Positions 13,848-22,519 of a stretch of 32,978 nucleotides of DNA are shown in pieces. Below the pieces are notes generated by a model that worked only from the letters and a program-made list of their open reading frames with translations, was not told where the DNA came from and did not search any database. The translations under genes were made by a program, and so were the position numbers. How positions within the stretch are numbered: position 1 is the stretch's first letter; the number at the start of each line of letters is the position of its first letter. This stretch comes from a virus, in IMG/VR virus record IMGVR_UViG_3300042557_000720, positions 1 through 32,978 of that record; one strand, 5' to 3'.

Positions 13848-14843
13848 TCAATTTATTAGGCGATTGAACAAATCAAACCTTTTTTGATTGATTGCCTCAA
13901 AGTTATAATTTTTAGCGCAATATTCAAAAAGCATTTTGCCTTTTTCTTTCCTCAAATCTTCGTCTTCAACAAGGGTACGGATATTCTCATTCCAGTTTTC
14001 ATAATAGACAATATCTTCGGGAAATCCCAAATAAGGATTGACCTTTGAAACAATGACCGGGATGCCTTTGCCCGCCGCTTCAAGTATCTTCAAATTACTT
14101 TTGTAGCCATTAAACTGCGTTTTGCGGAGTGGGATTAACTTAATATCGCTTTCTAAATACATTTGGTAGTATTCGAACACCGGAAGCCCCCGATACGCCA
14201 TGTTTGGCAGCAAAGCATCCGCCGTAAAGTGCGCCGCCATCCTTTTCCAATAATATTCCTCTGTTGGATTGCTATCTGAATAGCCGCCCAAAACCATTTT
14301 GATTTTATCCTTTAAATCACTATTCAAAACCTTTTTCATTACAGGCTTTAGTATCTTCAAATCGTTTTCATGCGATATGCCGCCCGCCCAAAATAGCCTA
14401 ACCGCCTCCGATGGGTTGCGCTCATTGGTAAATTGGTTTTCACCGTACGGAATAGCATTCGGTAAAATTTCCACGTTTTTGTTATGGTAATAAACCTTTT
14501 CCGCTAACCGCTCATGAGTACAGGTAACTAAATCCGCTTCCTTTAAATGCCTTACTATTTTTACATCAACATTATGCTTGTTATAAGTATCAAAATCCAA
14601 ATGGTAATTATCCAAAATCCAAAAGTCATCAACATCAACTACCAATTTAAAACCGTGCTTTTTGCGGAGCTCAAAAATATCATCCTTTGCCCAAATCCTG
14701 TTTATGTTTACAATGTCGTAATCAAACTCTTCCGGTATGGTATCGGTAATTCGTGCCTTTTCCTTTTTCATCATTGATACCGGAAGCATCAAACGATGGT
14801 AACCGCAACCGCTGAAGGATTGCGTTAATACTAAAATTTTCAT
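13848..14843 (-). CDS. GT-B fold glycosyltransferase (GT4-like)
   Basis: A 331-aa glycosyltransferase of the GT-B fold. It starts with MKILVLTQSFSGCGYHR, has a first Rossmann-like half (VVDVDDFWILD; ADLVTCTHERLAEKV; VEILPNAIPY) and a second half with RLFWAGGISHENDLKIL, a KMVLGG strand and the donor-site segment YKSNLKILEAAGKGIPVIVS with the usual Glu. No membrane segment is seen, so it is cytoplasmic. It is inserted between the prohead protease and scaffold genes, which suggests that it modifies a virion protein, or a host glycan, late in infection. Donor and acceptor are unknown. Confidence 0.8.
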   Translation of the reverse strand: MKILVLTQSFSGCGYHRLMLPVSMMKKEKARITDTIPEEFDYDIVNINRIWAKDDIFELRKKHGFKLVVDVDDFWILDNYHLDFDTYNKHNVDVKIVRHLKEADLVTCTHERLAEKVYYHNKNVEILPNAIPYGENQFTNERNPSEAVRLFWAGGISHENDLKILKPVMKKVLNSDLKDKIKMVLGGYSDSNPTEEYYWKRMAAHFTADALLPNMAYRGLPVFEYYQMYLESDIKLIPLRKTQFNGYKSNLKILEAAGKGIPVIVSKVNPYLGFPEDIVYYENWNENIRTLVEDEDLRKEKGKMLFEYCAKNYNFEAINQKRFDLFNRLIN

Positions 14844-14862
14844 TTGTTTGGTTTAATTGTGA

Positions 14863-15783
14863 TTAAATATTTTGCAGTAAATTTTTTAATTCTTCGATTA
14901 CTAATTTTGCCGCCGCTTCCTCTGACATTTTCATCGACATTTTAACGGGAAGCATATCGAACATACCCTCCACGCTAAATCCTTTGAACGTGCCGTCTTT
15001 CACCTTTGCCCACGCATCATCTGAATTAACCTTCGCACCTAAAAACCACGTCCCATCCGGGAGGTCTTCGAATTGTTTCATTTTCGGAATGCCTTTGCTT
15101 TCATCTGCTATCCACGATTGAAAGAAAACCATATCCACGGGTTTGTTAGGATTGTGCATCTCATTGCCGTTATTCTGGAAGCCCTTTTTAAAAAACTTTT
15201 CAGCAATGATGCGAATCGTTCCCTTTGTGAAAAACACCTCGTATTCCGTTCCATCTTCATCACGTCTAAAAATCCTTTTATCCGGTATCATTGCGGGACC
15301 TACCACAATGCGCTCCTCTTCATTGATAACTGCAAAGGCTTGCATCTTTTCCCTATCTATTTGCTCCAGTTTCCTTTGTGCCCATTCAATACCCGCATCA
15401 CCGCCCCACGCTAACCACATAAGCCGCCCACAACCGTCGCCCAACTCTTTATCTGAATTTTGCCTATGCCTCTCAAATGCCGCCATTCGTGCGATAGTAT
15501 CGCGGCTTATGGCTTCGCCTTTTGCTAATTGGTTCGCCCTTTGTTTACCGACCGCCGTTCCGCAATCGCCCCATCCGTTCTCTTCAGCCCATCTTAAAGC
15601 TATCTTAGCGTTATCGCTTGCAGCCTTTGGGTAATCCGTATAACTCTCAAATTCCTGTTCTTTGAACGCATAGAATCCAACCCCTATGGCAGGCACGTCC
15701 ACTAATGCAACGGCATCGACTTCCTGAACGCTATCTACGTTCTCCGAAATATCTAACTTGTAAACCGGTAATTCTTTACTCAT
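14863..15783 (-). CDS. Prohead protease, XkdF-like, with inserted domain
   Basis: A 306-aa capsid maturation protease of the XkdF/S78 type. The catalytic part (about 150-280) shows ERIVVGPAMIPDKRI, VFFTKGTIRIIAEKFF, NEMHN with His210, VFFQSWIADES, GTWFLGAKVNSDD and KGFSVEG with Ser270. Interrupting the N-terminal strand is a distinct block (48-146): YPKAASDNAKIALRWAEENG, KQRANQLAKGEAISRDTIAR, GCGRLMWLAWGGDAGIEWAQ. I have seen this block elsewhere in phage head proteins, but its function is unknown. The protein ends in a Met/Glu-rich helix that could itself be scaffold-like. Confidence 0.8.
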   Translation of the reverse strand: MSKELPVYKLDISENVDSVQEVDAVALVDVPAIGVGFYAFKEQEFESYTDYPKAASDNAKIALRWAEENGWGDCGTAVGKQRANQLAKGEAISRDTIARMAAFERHRQNSDKELGDGCGRLMWLAWGGDAGIEWAQRKLEQIDREKMQAFAVINEEERIVVGPAMIPDKRIFRRDEDGTEYEVFFTKGTIRIIAEKFFKKGFQNNGNEMHNPNKPVDMVFFQSWIADESKGIPKMKQFEDLPDGTWFLGAKVNSDDAWAKVKDGTFKGFSVEGMFDMLPVKMSMKMSEEAAAKLVIEELKNLLQNI

Positions 15784-15794
15784 AATTTTATTTT

Positions 15795-17588
15795 TTATCC
15801 AATAGATGCGTTCCTATCTATATACGCATTTCGCTGGTCATTGTTCTGAATGTCGCTATTCAATACGTAAGCCCTTGTCGCCTGATTGCCCATCTGATTC
15901 ACCGCCGCCGTATTCACCGCCGTTGCTGTAACCTGTGGGGTAAGTTGCGGAGCGAGGGGAGCGGTAGTATTAATGCCACCACCGCCACCACCTGATGGGT
16001 TAGGCACGGAAGCACCGCCGCCGCTTTTAAATTTGGCTATCGTAGTTGCTACTATTGTTGCGATTGATGCGGCGGCTCTTATTTTTGTAATTAACGATAA
16101 TTTCGCGCCAAGCGCAGCGCCCGAACCCGGAACTATTGCGTTCATGGGGTGAGATGCGCCATATAACATATTTGCAGATATTTCCCTTTGCGCATCTACA
16201 ATTATTTTGCCAATAGCTAAAGCTTTATCAATAGCAAAAAATATATTTGCTATTTTTTCATTGCCCTGAGCTAAAGTAGCCAAAGCATTAAGACCAGCAG
16301 ACGCCGCCTCAAATTTAGCATCTTGCAAGGCTATTTCGGCATCTACTTGAGCTTTATTAAAATCAGAAGTTACATTTTTTATCCGTGCAAATTCGGAAAG
16401 TTTATTATTTATATCCGCTTCCTGTCTTGCTTTATCTTTTGCTAATTTTTCTTCTTGTAATTTTTTTACTCTTTCAGCTTCCTCTGTTTCAAATTTTACA
16501 CGAATAGCAGTTAAATCCCTTTGATATTGCGTTTCTAAATCTAAAAAATTTGTAACTCCTGCGGCAATTAATGTAGCTTTATTTTTTTTAAATTCATCTA
16601 ACAAAGTAGCTTCTTGCCTTTGCCTTTCAGTTAATCCCTTTAATTCTACTTCCCTTAATACTTTGTCGGCTGCTTCCCTTAATTGCCTTTCCTTTTCCTG
16701 CTGCTCCTGTAATTTACGCAACCTTTCCGCTGCCGCCCTTTTTTGCTCTTCAAGTTTTTTCTTATTAGCCTCCTGTTCTTTTTTAAGTTCCTCTTGTCTT
16801 AATTTTTCACGTTCATCTGCTTGATCTTTTATTTCCTTTTGTTCGCCAGCTCTGAAATTCTTAGTAAATGCAACACCATTTTTCAAAGCCTCAAAAGCAC
16901 CTTTGAAATCGCCTTGCACCGCTTTTACTATTGCACTAATCGGAGCGGCTAAAAACTGCAATAAAGCATTACCAACGCCCATCGCTATTTGCTTAAGCCT
17001 ATCCATCAAATCACCCGCCCCTTTCAATGCCGGGAACAATTCGCCTAATTTATTTTTAACGGCGTCGAAATTAGTAACTAAAAATGCAACAGCGGATGTA
17101 ATTAAGCCAATCCCTGTTGCCATCATTGCACCCCTCAAAGTAGTGAACGCCGCCACCACCTGCGCCTTAATAGTACCTGCCAAAAGTTTAAAAGAATCTA
17201 TCGAGCCTGCAATACCGCTTAAACCCTGCTGCAAAGCCATTGCGGATTGAACCTTCAAAAGCAATTGTTCAACCTCTTTATTTTTATCAGCAAATAATCC
17301 CATCGCACCCTGCAAAGCGGAAAAACCTGCAACCGCCCCCTGAACCGCACCGCCCAATGCTACAAACTTTTTATCTGGGTTGAATGTATCTGCAAGCGCC
17401 TTCGCATCCCCAATAGCATCTTTTAATTTAGCTACCCTTTGAGCCGCTTGAGTAGCTTCCTTTGAACTGCTGCCAAATTTCTCATTCATCGCAACAAGCT
17501 CATTCGTTGCAGCCCTCAACTGCTGCTTCATATTACCTACCGAAGAAACATCGACATCAATCTTTAAACCTACTTCCTGCTTAGCCAT
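15795..17588 (-). CDS. Tail tape measure protein
   Basis: The 597-aa product shows the usual tape measure architecture: an N-terminal beta/helix segment (VGLKIDVDVSSVGNMKQQLRA), long Ala-rich helices, hydrophobic stretches (about 85-110 and 140-172, TTLRGAMMATGIGLITSAVAFLV), a highly charged coiled-coil (about 250-410, rich in E, K, R, Q), and a Gly-rich C-terminus. By the usual rule of about 0.15 nm per residue the tail would be around 90 nm. It overlaps the preceding tail gene by eight bases. Unlike in lambda-like phages, it comes after the distal tail genes and before the protease and capsid genes. Confidence 0.85.
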   Translation of the reverse strand: MAKQEVGLKIDVDVSSVGNMKQQLRAATNELVAMNEKFGSSSKEATQAAQRVAKLKDAIGDAKALADTFNPDKKFVALGGAVQGAVAGFSALQGAMGLFADKNKEVEQLLLKVQSAMALQQGLSGIAGSIDSFKLLAGTIKAQVVAAFTTLRGAMMATGIGLITSAVAFLVTNFDAVKNKLGELFPALKGAGDLMDRLKQIAMGVGNALLQFLAAPISAIVKAVQGDFKGAFEALKNGVAFTKNFRAGEQKEIKDQADEREKLRQEELKKEQEANKKKLEEQKRAAAERLRKLQEQQEKERQLREAADKVLREVELKGLTERQRQEATLLDEFKKNKATLIAAGVTNFLDLETQYQRDLTAIRVKFETEEAERVKKLQEEKLAKDKARQEADINNKLSEFARIKNVTSDFNKAQVDAEIALQDAKFEAASAGLNALATLAQGNEKIANIFFAIDKALAIGKIIVDAQREISANMLYGASHPMNAIVPGSGAALGAKLSLITKIRAAASIATIVATTIAKFKSGGGASVPNPSGGGGGGINTTAPLAPQLTPQVTATAVNTAAVNQMGNQATRAYVLNSDIQNNDQRNAYIDRNASIG

Positions 17589-19914
17589 TATTTATAACTT
17601 TTAATAGTTCAACTTTTGTCAATTCGTTACTCGACGCATCGTAATCAATGATTTTATTAATCCGCCACAACACCCCATCAATAAATACCGGTTTGCTGAA
17701 ATCAAGTTTCGCAATATCCAACTCCGTTAAATAAACATGGCAAGTAAGTATCTTACTATCTTTGTCCGCTATCTCTCCAATAAACGGACTCCAATAAGTG
17801 TTGAAAAGATTATTACCCGGGTATGTATTGGGTTCGCAATAAATCTCTTCCGCTGCCCCGAAGTTAATATCTATCGTCGGATTTGTAGGGTCGTCAAAGT
17901 GCCCGGCATAACCGTAAACGGTTAGGGCGCTGCTTATATTTACAGGGTCTTGTTTTAAGTCCGCTCCGTTATTGGTTATATACCAGCTATCAACGCCCGT
18001 AATCTTTTTAACCATTAGGATTCTGATATTGCTATCCATCTGCTCCTCTTGGTCTACTTCATTACCCTGCGACTTTTTGTAAATAGCGGAAACGACTTTA
18101 TCCTCACCTGCATACTTTACAAGCACCGTAGGCGAAAAGCCGACCTCCGTAGTCTGTTTGTCTTTTGCAAACTGGAAAAAGGTATCCTGTAAATTTGAGC
18201 CATAAGGTAGGTTGTATTTCTTTTTATAACCCTCATTATAAAAATCATTGTCATCTTTGTATTTATACTCAAAGAACCTACCGTTCAACATCCCCATCGG
18301 CTTAATTTGCCAAGGTTTGTCCCTTGCAACCTTGTAAGTCCAATCAATAGGACTCGACAAATCATAGTAATCCTTGTAAGGCTCAATAATCAAATGCTTT
18401 TCCTTTAATTTATCTTCGGTAACGTAAAGGTTAAACATCTTTAAAATCCATGTGAAGAAATCCTTTTGGAGAATGTTGCGGGGGATAGAATCAGTAATAA
18501 TAATATCATCGTTTAATTCTGTCGGGGCTTGTACCGGACTAACCGATCTTATGGTTAGCTCTATATTTGTATAATAAACGGTAACATACCAATGTTTTAA
18601 ATTTAGCCTAATGGTATCTCCATTTTTTATACTAATTGTTTTTGTAATATTAAAATTTACGTTAGAATATTTTTGATTTGGATAATTATATCTTATTGTA
18701 GTAATAGAATTCTCAACTGAATTTTTTTCTAAACTAAATTGATATATTGCATTATTAGTTTGTGATAAATCGAATTCTGCTAATGCAGATATTTTAAAAT
18801 TAATTATAATATCTGTATCGCTTCCGTTGTAAGTAAAATCAGGGTCTCCAGTTCCTGTGAAATTGTCAATTAAATTTATTATTTGAAAAATATGATTAAA
18901 TGTGTTTGGTAAAATCTGATTGCTCGTAACGGTAAAATCATTCGGACTTGCAACATCAAGTAATTCATTGACTGTTTTTTCAAGTCGTTTCGTATTATTA
19001 GGTATTACCAACCTCTTAAAAAACTCACTATTGATAAATTCGCTTTCGTAAGTATATCCGCTGGGCGCAAACATTTTGTCGATATACTCTTTCACAAATA
19101 ACGCCGGGCGAAAAGTCCTGTAATCGTAATTCAACTTTGCCGCAGAATATCTACCGTAATCTATCAGAGGGTAATAATATCCCTTGCCTCCAACCGCTTC
19201 GCCCGATGGGTATTCTATTGTGAAATCCTCCGATAAATCATTATTTAAATTTTTATTTACTGAAATAATATTAGTGCCGCCAGTTGTATAAGTAAAAGAT
19301 TCTACTAAATAAGTATCATTATTAGTACCTGCATTGGTAATGATTATTTCGTCACCTACCTTTAAATTCAAATTATAAGTGCCATAAATAAATATATTAT
19401 CGCCGGTAGTAAAAAAAGCACCTGAAACATCTTTTTTTACCCTCCCATCCCAACTCCCCGTTATTGCACCGACCGTATATTGATGATTATACTCACTGAA
19501 ATTCAAATCCTGCAACTTCCCATCCCCTATCGCTGAAATAAAGCCGCCTAATTCGCCAAACAAGTTCCCTTCATATTCTATATGCCCTTTGTCCTGCATT
19601 ATCCCTGTGAGCCTAAAAACGCCCTTTAAAAGCAAAAGCCCGTTTGCCCTCAACTCCGCTTTTGTAGTTTGGGCGGGGTTGAAATTAGAAAAGACATTAG
19701 CAGCACCGGGCGCATAAAGGTTATTACTCCCCAACTCACCCACAAAACCAAACAGCTTATTGTTATTTGCCGTACCCGGTAGCACTATCGTTTTGCTGAA
19801 TGAAGTCTCCCGGCTGCCGTACTTATTAACATCGTCAATCGCATAACTCAACTGCATCCCTAAGTCCTGCCGTATGTCAGCCAACTGCCCCTCTAAAAAA
19901 AGTTCGTAAATCAT
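17581..19914 (-). CDS. Large tail tip/baseplate protein
   Basis: A 777-aa structural protein. The N-terminus (MIYELFLEGQLADIRQDLG, SYAIDDVNKYGSRETSFSKT, IVLPGTANNNKLFG) is a pattern repeatedly seen in tail proteins of Bacteroidota siphophages and prophages; it reads like the first domain of a distal-tail or tail-associated hub protein. The middle is Asn/Thr/Ile-rich beta sheet. The C-terminal region (LQKDFFTWILKMFNLYVTE, KHLIIEPYKDYYDL) resembles hub or tail-tube-like folds, with YVTEDKLKEKHLIIEP typical of such modules. It is connected by a short overlap to the genes on both sides. No peptidase motif was recognised. Confidence 0.65.
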   Translation of the reverse strand: MIYELFLEGQLADIRQDLGMQLSYAIDDVNKYGSRETSFSKTIVLPGTANNNKLFGFVGELGSNNLYAPGAANVFSNFNPAQTTKAELRANGLLLLKGVFRLTGIMQDKGHIEYEGNLFGELGGFISAIGDGKLQDLNFSEYNHQYTVGAITGSWDGRVKKDVSGAFFTTGDNIFIYGTYNLNLKVGDEIIITNAGTNNDTYLVESFTYTTGGTNIISVNKNLNNDLSEDFTIEYPSGEAVGGKGYYYPLIDYGRYSAAKLNYDYRTFRPALFVKEYIDKMFAPSGYTYESEFINSEFFKRLVIPNNTKRLEKTVNELLDVASPNDFTVTSNQILPNTFNHIFQIINLIDNFTGTGDPDFTYNGSDTDIIINFKISALAEFDLSQTNNAIYQFSLEKNSVENSITTIRYNYPNQKYSNVNFNITKTISIKNGDTIRLNLKHWYVTVYYTNIELTIRSVSPVQAPTELNDDIIITDSIPRNILQKDFFTWILKMFNLYVTEDKLKEKHLIIEPYKDYYDLSSPIDWTYKVARDKPWQIKPMGMLNGRFFEYKYKDDNDFYNEGYKKKYNLPYGSNLQDTFFQFAKDKQTTEVGFSPTVLVKYAGEDKVVSAIYKKSQGNEVDQEEQMDSNIRILMVKKITGVDSWYITNNGADLKQDPVNISSALTVYGYAGHFDDPTNPTIDINFGAAEEIYCEPNTYPGNNLFNTYWSPFIGEIADKDSKILTCHVYLTELDIAKLDFSKPVFIDGVLWRINKIIDYDASSNELTKVELLKVINNG

Positions 19915-21026
19915 CGGTATTGGGTATTTTGTTTGTAAACATCGATATTAACCTCCAGCGTTTCGGTCTTATTCTGCAAGCTGTTTTTTATTTCATAATT
20001 GCTATCGGTTATTTGCACGGGATGGAACAAAGCATTTGTTTTATCCCACAAATAAACAAGCGGCGAAACAATTAACTCAAATAGCCATTTGTACTCTTCG
20101 CTCCCCAAAATATCCGTTGTCAATTTCATCTTAGTAGTAAAATCCACGCCGTATGTTTTCATGCCCTCATATTTTACCTTTCCCGTTTTATCAACCATGT
20201 TAAACCCGCTCAGCTGCCATTCGCTCCGCTCAAACTTCTTCTTTTGATTATCGGTTAAAATATTGCCATTCACGAAAGTAAAGCTATCCCACGCCCCATA
20301 AGCATTTAGAAAAATCAAAGTGTAAGGCGTGTATTTTGAGCACTTAGATTTTATTTGCTTAGTTGCAAGTACCGACCCCGTCGTTTCTATTGATACCGTC
20401 GCATCGGCAGCCATGCCATTAAGACTGAAATAATGGAAAGCATCCGCTGCTGTAATCGTTCGTGTTGAGCCCAAAACTTTAATAAGCAAACTTTGCCCCG
20501 CCGTTATCCTTTTGCCGTTTATGCTTAGCACTACCGGCTCACCATTGTAGTAATAACTTTCATCTGGTCTGTTACTTAAAAACACCGTGCCGCTGCTTAG
20601 TGCCGCTCCTGCCTTATGCATCGGGTGGCGGTTGTAGGTATTGTAAACCCGGTAAGTACCTGACGCCATATTTTCAGTTGTAGTAACCCCGCAAATCTCC
20701 CCAAACCTTACATCGTATTCCGTAAACCAATAATCCGCGCCACCGTTCAATACTCCAAACGTGCCGCTGTAAGCCGTCGCCGTATCCACATCGCCAATAT
20801 TATCAACCGCTACGCCCGCCCTCACAATATTACCCACATTCAACACGCCGTAATCATCCGAGCCGTACGGGCTATTCGTTATCCGGGTCTGCAAGGTCGC
20901 ACCCTTGTAAATATCGTAAAGGTATTTAAACCCGATAACATTCTTATTCGTGCTATCCACAACGTGCCATACCTCTTCATTTGCGGAGGTGAACCCGGAC
21001 GGTGCGCTCTTAATAGTGATTGCCAT
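19911..21026 (-). CDS. Distal tail structural protein
   Basis: A 371-aa, beta-rich protein encoded before the 777-aa tail protein with a 4-base ATGA overlap. It begins AITIKSAPSGFTSANEEVWHVVDS, followed by a strand-rich region with IGFKYLYDIYKG and a C-terminal half containing NQKKKFERSEWQLSGFNMVDKTGKVKYEG and KLTTDILGSEEYKWLFELIVSPLVYLWD. I recognise the general pattern from Bacteroidota phage tail modules, where it may correspond to a Dit-like or baseplate protein. The precise role is uncertain. Confidence 0.55.
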   Translation of the reverse strand: MAITIKSAPSGFTSANEEVWHVVDSTNKNVIGFKYLYDIYKGATLQTRITNSPYGSDDYGVLNVGNIVRAGVAVDNIGDVDTATAYSGTFGVLNGGADYWFTEYDVRFGEICGVTTTENMASGTYRVYNTYNRHPMHKAGAALSSGTVFLSNRPDESYYYNGEPVVLSINGKRITAGQSLLIKVLGSTRTITAADAFHYFSLNGMAADATVSIETTGSVLATKQIKSKCSKYTPYTLIFLNAYGAWDSFTFVNGNILTDNQKKKFERSEWQLSGFNMVDKTGKVKYEGMKTYGVDFTTKMKLTTDILGSEEYKWLFELIVSPLVYLWDKTNALFHPVQITDSNYEIKNSLQNKTETLEVNIDVYKQNTQYR

Positions 21027-21679
21027 TATTTTTTCGTTTTAATCTCTTTAACCATATTCTCCAAATTAACCCTAATATCAATACCCAACGCCTGCGACAT
21101 CTTTACATCGAAGTCTTTAAAGGTTTCGTTAATCGAATCAGTCCAAAAACCTGTTCTCCTTAATCCCTTCTTTTTTATCGACCGGGCTATAATCTTTGCC
21201 AGTCGCACATCTTCAGGCTGCCTGTTTTCCCTACCAACCGCACCGTACTTTTGCACATCCGCTGCCCTCGACTTTATGCCATTGCGGGCTATCCACTTTC
21301 GGATTGCCGCTACATGGCTTTGCGAAGGGTTGGCGTATCTGAATTTATAAGGCGAAGTAGTGTTAATATTATTTCGCCCTACGCCCCTAACCCCGCTATC
21401 CACAAACTTGTAATAATCATTTACGAAAACGCTTATGATAATCCCATTTGCCGTTTCAGTCGTTTCAAATCTTATCGAACTTGCAAGCCCGCCGGTATCT
21501 ACTTTATCCAATCTATTCAATTCGTCCGCTACCTGTTTTTCAAATGCCGCCACGTAATCCGCTACCAATTGCAAAGCCAGCGGCATATCTTCTTTCGGAA
21601 CGAACACGCCCTTTGACATACCAGTTCCGGTGAATACTCTCCCCCCTAATTTCGCTTGTGCTTGTGCTATTGTCGGCAT
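21026..21679 (-). CDS. HK97 gp10-like tail completion protein
   Basis: A 217-aa protein with the features of HK97 gp10-like neck/tail completion proteins: a helix-rich N-terminus (LQLVADYVAAFEKQVADELNRL), VDTGGLASSIRFE (about 60-72), then a strand pair with FVNDYYKFVDSGVRGV (family pattern Y...v..GT), and QSHVAAIRKWIARNG. A basic C-terminal region (KKKGLRRTGFWTDSINETF) follows. It is expected at the head-tail junction or tail top. Its gene begins just after a terminator (21701-21731) and a motif related to the post-terminator element. Confidence 0.65.
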   Translation of the reverse strand: MPTIAQAQAKLGGRVFTGTGMSKGVFVPKEDMPLALQLVADYVAAFEKQVADELNRLDKVDTGGLASSIRFETTETANGIIISVFVNDYYKFVDSGVRGVGRNNINTTSPYKFRYANPSQSHVAAIRKWIARNGIKSRAADVQKYGAVGRENRQPEDVRLAKIIARSIKKKGLRRTGFWTDSINETFKDFDVKMSQALGIDIRVNLENMVKEIKTKK

Positions 21680-21700
21680 ACTTTAATAAATACCTGAAAA

Positions 21701-21731
21701 AGAAAACCCCTGCCTAAGAATAAGCCGGGGG
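21701..21731 (-). terminator. Terminator after tail chaperone genes
   Basis: Read leftward, CCCCCGGCTTATTCTTAGGCAGGGG forms an imperfect stem, followed by TTTTCTTTTT. It lies 25 bases after the stop of the frameshifted chaperone and resembles the terminator at 11551-11582. It should limit chaperone transcription relative to the following tail genes, or the reverse. Confidence 0.65.
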
Positions 21732-21755
21732 ATTGCTTGCCATGAAACATCAACA

Positions 21756-22052
21756 TCATTTATAATTTCTTTTAATCTCTTCCATCATCTTCCGCTCATT
21801 CTTTTGCTTTTCTTTTATGTAAACCAAATCGCTCAAATATTGTAAAATGTTCATATCATAAGCAGCATCCAAACTAATTCGCTCCAATTCCGCTACCTGC
21901 TCGGTACTGTAAATCCATCCGTAATTAGCTGCAAAGCTGTTTGAACCTCCGCTACCTTGTCCGCTGTCGTTATCTTCCTCAATTCCTTTGTCAAATAAGG
22001 CTGCAAACCTTTTATCAATTCCACGTATAATTGACAAAAAAAAAGCGTGCAA
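21756..22052 (-). CDS. Second frame of tail assembly chaperone (-1 frameshift extension)
   Basis: This open frame lies -1 to the chaperone gene and overlaps its last 160 bases. Its only early start is a weak TTG at 22052; the first ATG is deep inside. Translation is therefore best explained by -1 frameshifting at the T9 run, entering this frame at 22037 and adding 93 residues. The downstream part has protein-like character: a flexible linker (DNDSGQGSGGSNSF), then NYGWIYSTEQVAELERI and a helix (AYDMNILQYLSDLVYIKEK), typical of the T-domain of G/GT-like tail chaperones that touches the tape measure. The fused product would be about 254 aa from ATG 22519. Confidence 0.7.
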   Translation of the reverse strand: MHAFFLSIIRGIDKRFAALFDKGIEEDNDSGQGSGGSNSFAANYGWIYSTEQVAELERISLDAAYDMNILQYLSDLVYIKEKQKNERKMMEEIKRNYK

Positions 22053-22519
22053 TTGTAAACCTCCACAAACTTCGCCTGTTTCAAATCATTTGCGTAATGG
22101 CTATGTAATTTCGCATCGTACTTTTCCTCAACCCATCCCCGCCACGTTTTGCGCATAGGGATAACACATGAAGCCATAAGGATGTGAAGGTTGTCGATAA
22201 AATCCTCTTTCAAAAAGTGCTTCGCCTCGATATACCGTGCGGCGGGTATTTCATGAATCTTATGAACAAACTTGTAACGCTTATTTCCGATATTGATATA
22301 CTTCTTCGCCGTTTTATCAAAGTCCAATGCCTCCAAAAATTTATATTCCTTTTCCTTTTCAATCAGTTTGCTAAATTGCCAGCTGTCTATTTCATCAATG
22401 GCATAACCTTCGCAAACCGATATGATTTCAGTAAGGATATCCAGATTCGTTTTATCTGTTTGCTTTAATATTCCGTAGAGCCTCTGATATTGCCCCACCG
22501 TTAAATCATTCCATGTCAT
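21893..22519 (-). CDS. Tail assembly chaperone, short form (gpG-like)
   Basis: The 208-aa product starts at ATG 22519, which overlaps the TerL stop as ATGA; an upstream ATG at 22567 lies inside TerL and was not chosen. The N-terminus (MTWNDLTVGQYQRLYGILK) matches helical tail-assembly proteins of related phages. The rest is helical and charged (KFLEALDFDKTAKKYI; DLKQAKFVEVYNCTLFF). It is the shorter of two products, as in the lambda G/GT arrangement where the short form is made in excess and the frameshifted form carries the T domain. The codons CTT TTT TTT TGT at 22045-22034 hold the slip site. Confidence 0.7.
   Translation of the reverse strand: MTWNDLTVGQYQRLYGILKQTDKTNLDILTEIISVCEGYAIDEIDSWQFSKLIEKEKEYKFLEALDFDKTAKKYINIGNKRYKFVHKIHEIPAARYIEAKHFLKEDFIDNLHILMASCVIPMRKTWRGWVEEKYDAKLHSHYANDLKQAKFVEVYNCTLFFCQLYVELIKGLQPYLTKELRKITTADKVAEVQTALQLITDGFTVPSR
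22036..22044 (-). other. T9 slippery site for -1 ribosomal frameshifting
   Basis: Nine consecutive T on the minus strand are read C-TT TTT TTT T-GT in the chaperone frame, which contains the canonical heptamer T TTT TTT. A slip of -1 gives TTG TCA next and joins the long second frame. A 6-bp A/T-rich inverted repeat (TCAATT at 22034-22029, AATTGA at 22020-22015) follows immediately; it is weak and close, so its role as stimulator is uncertain. Confidence 0.65.

Noticed and set aside
15143-15634. 163-codon plus-strand ORF opposite the prohead protease gene
   Set aside because: The opposite strand encodes a clear protease with ordered motifs; this frame is an antisense shadow with no family pattern.
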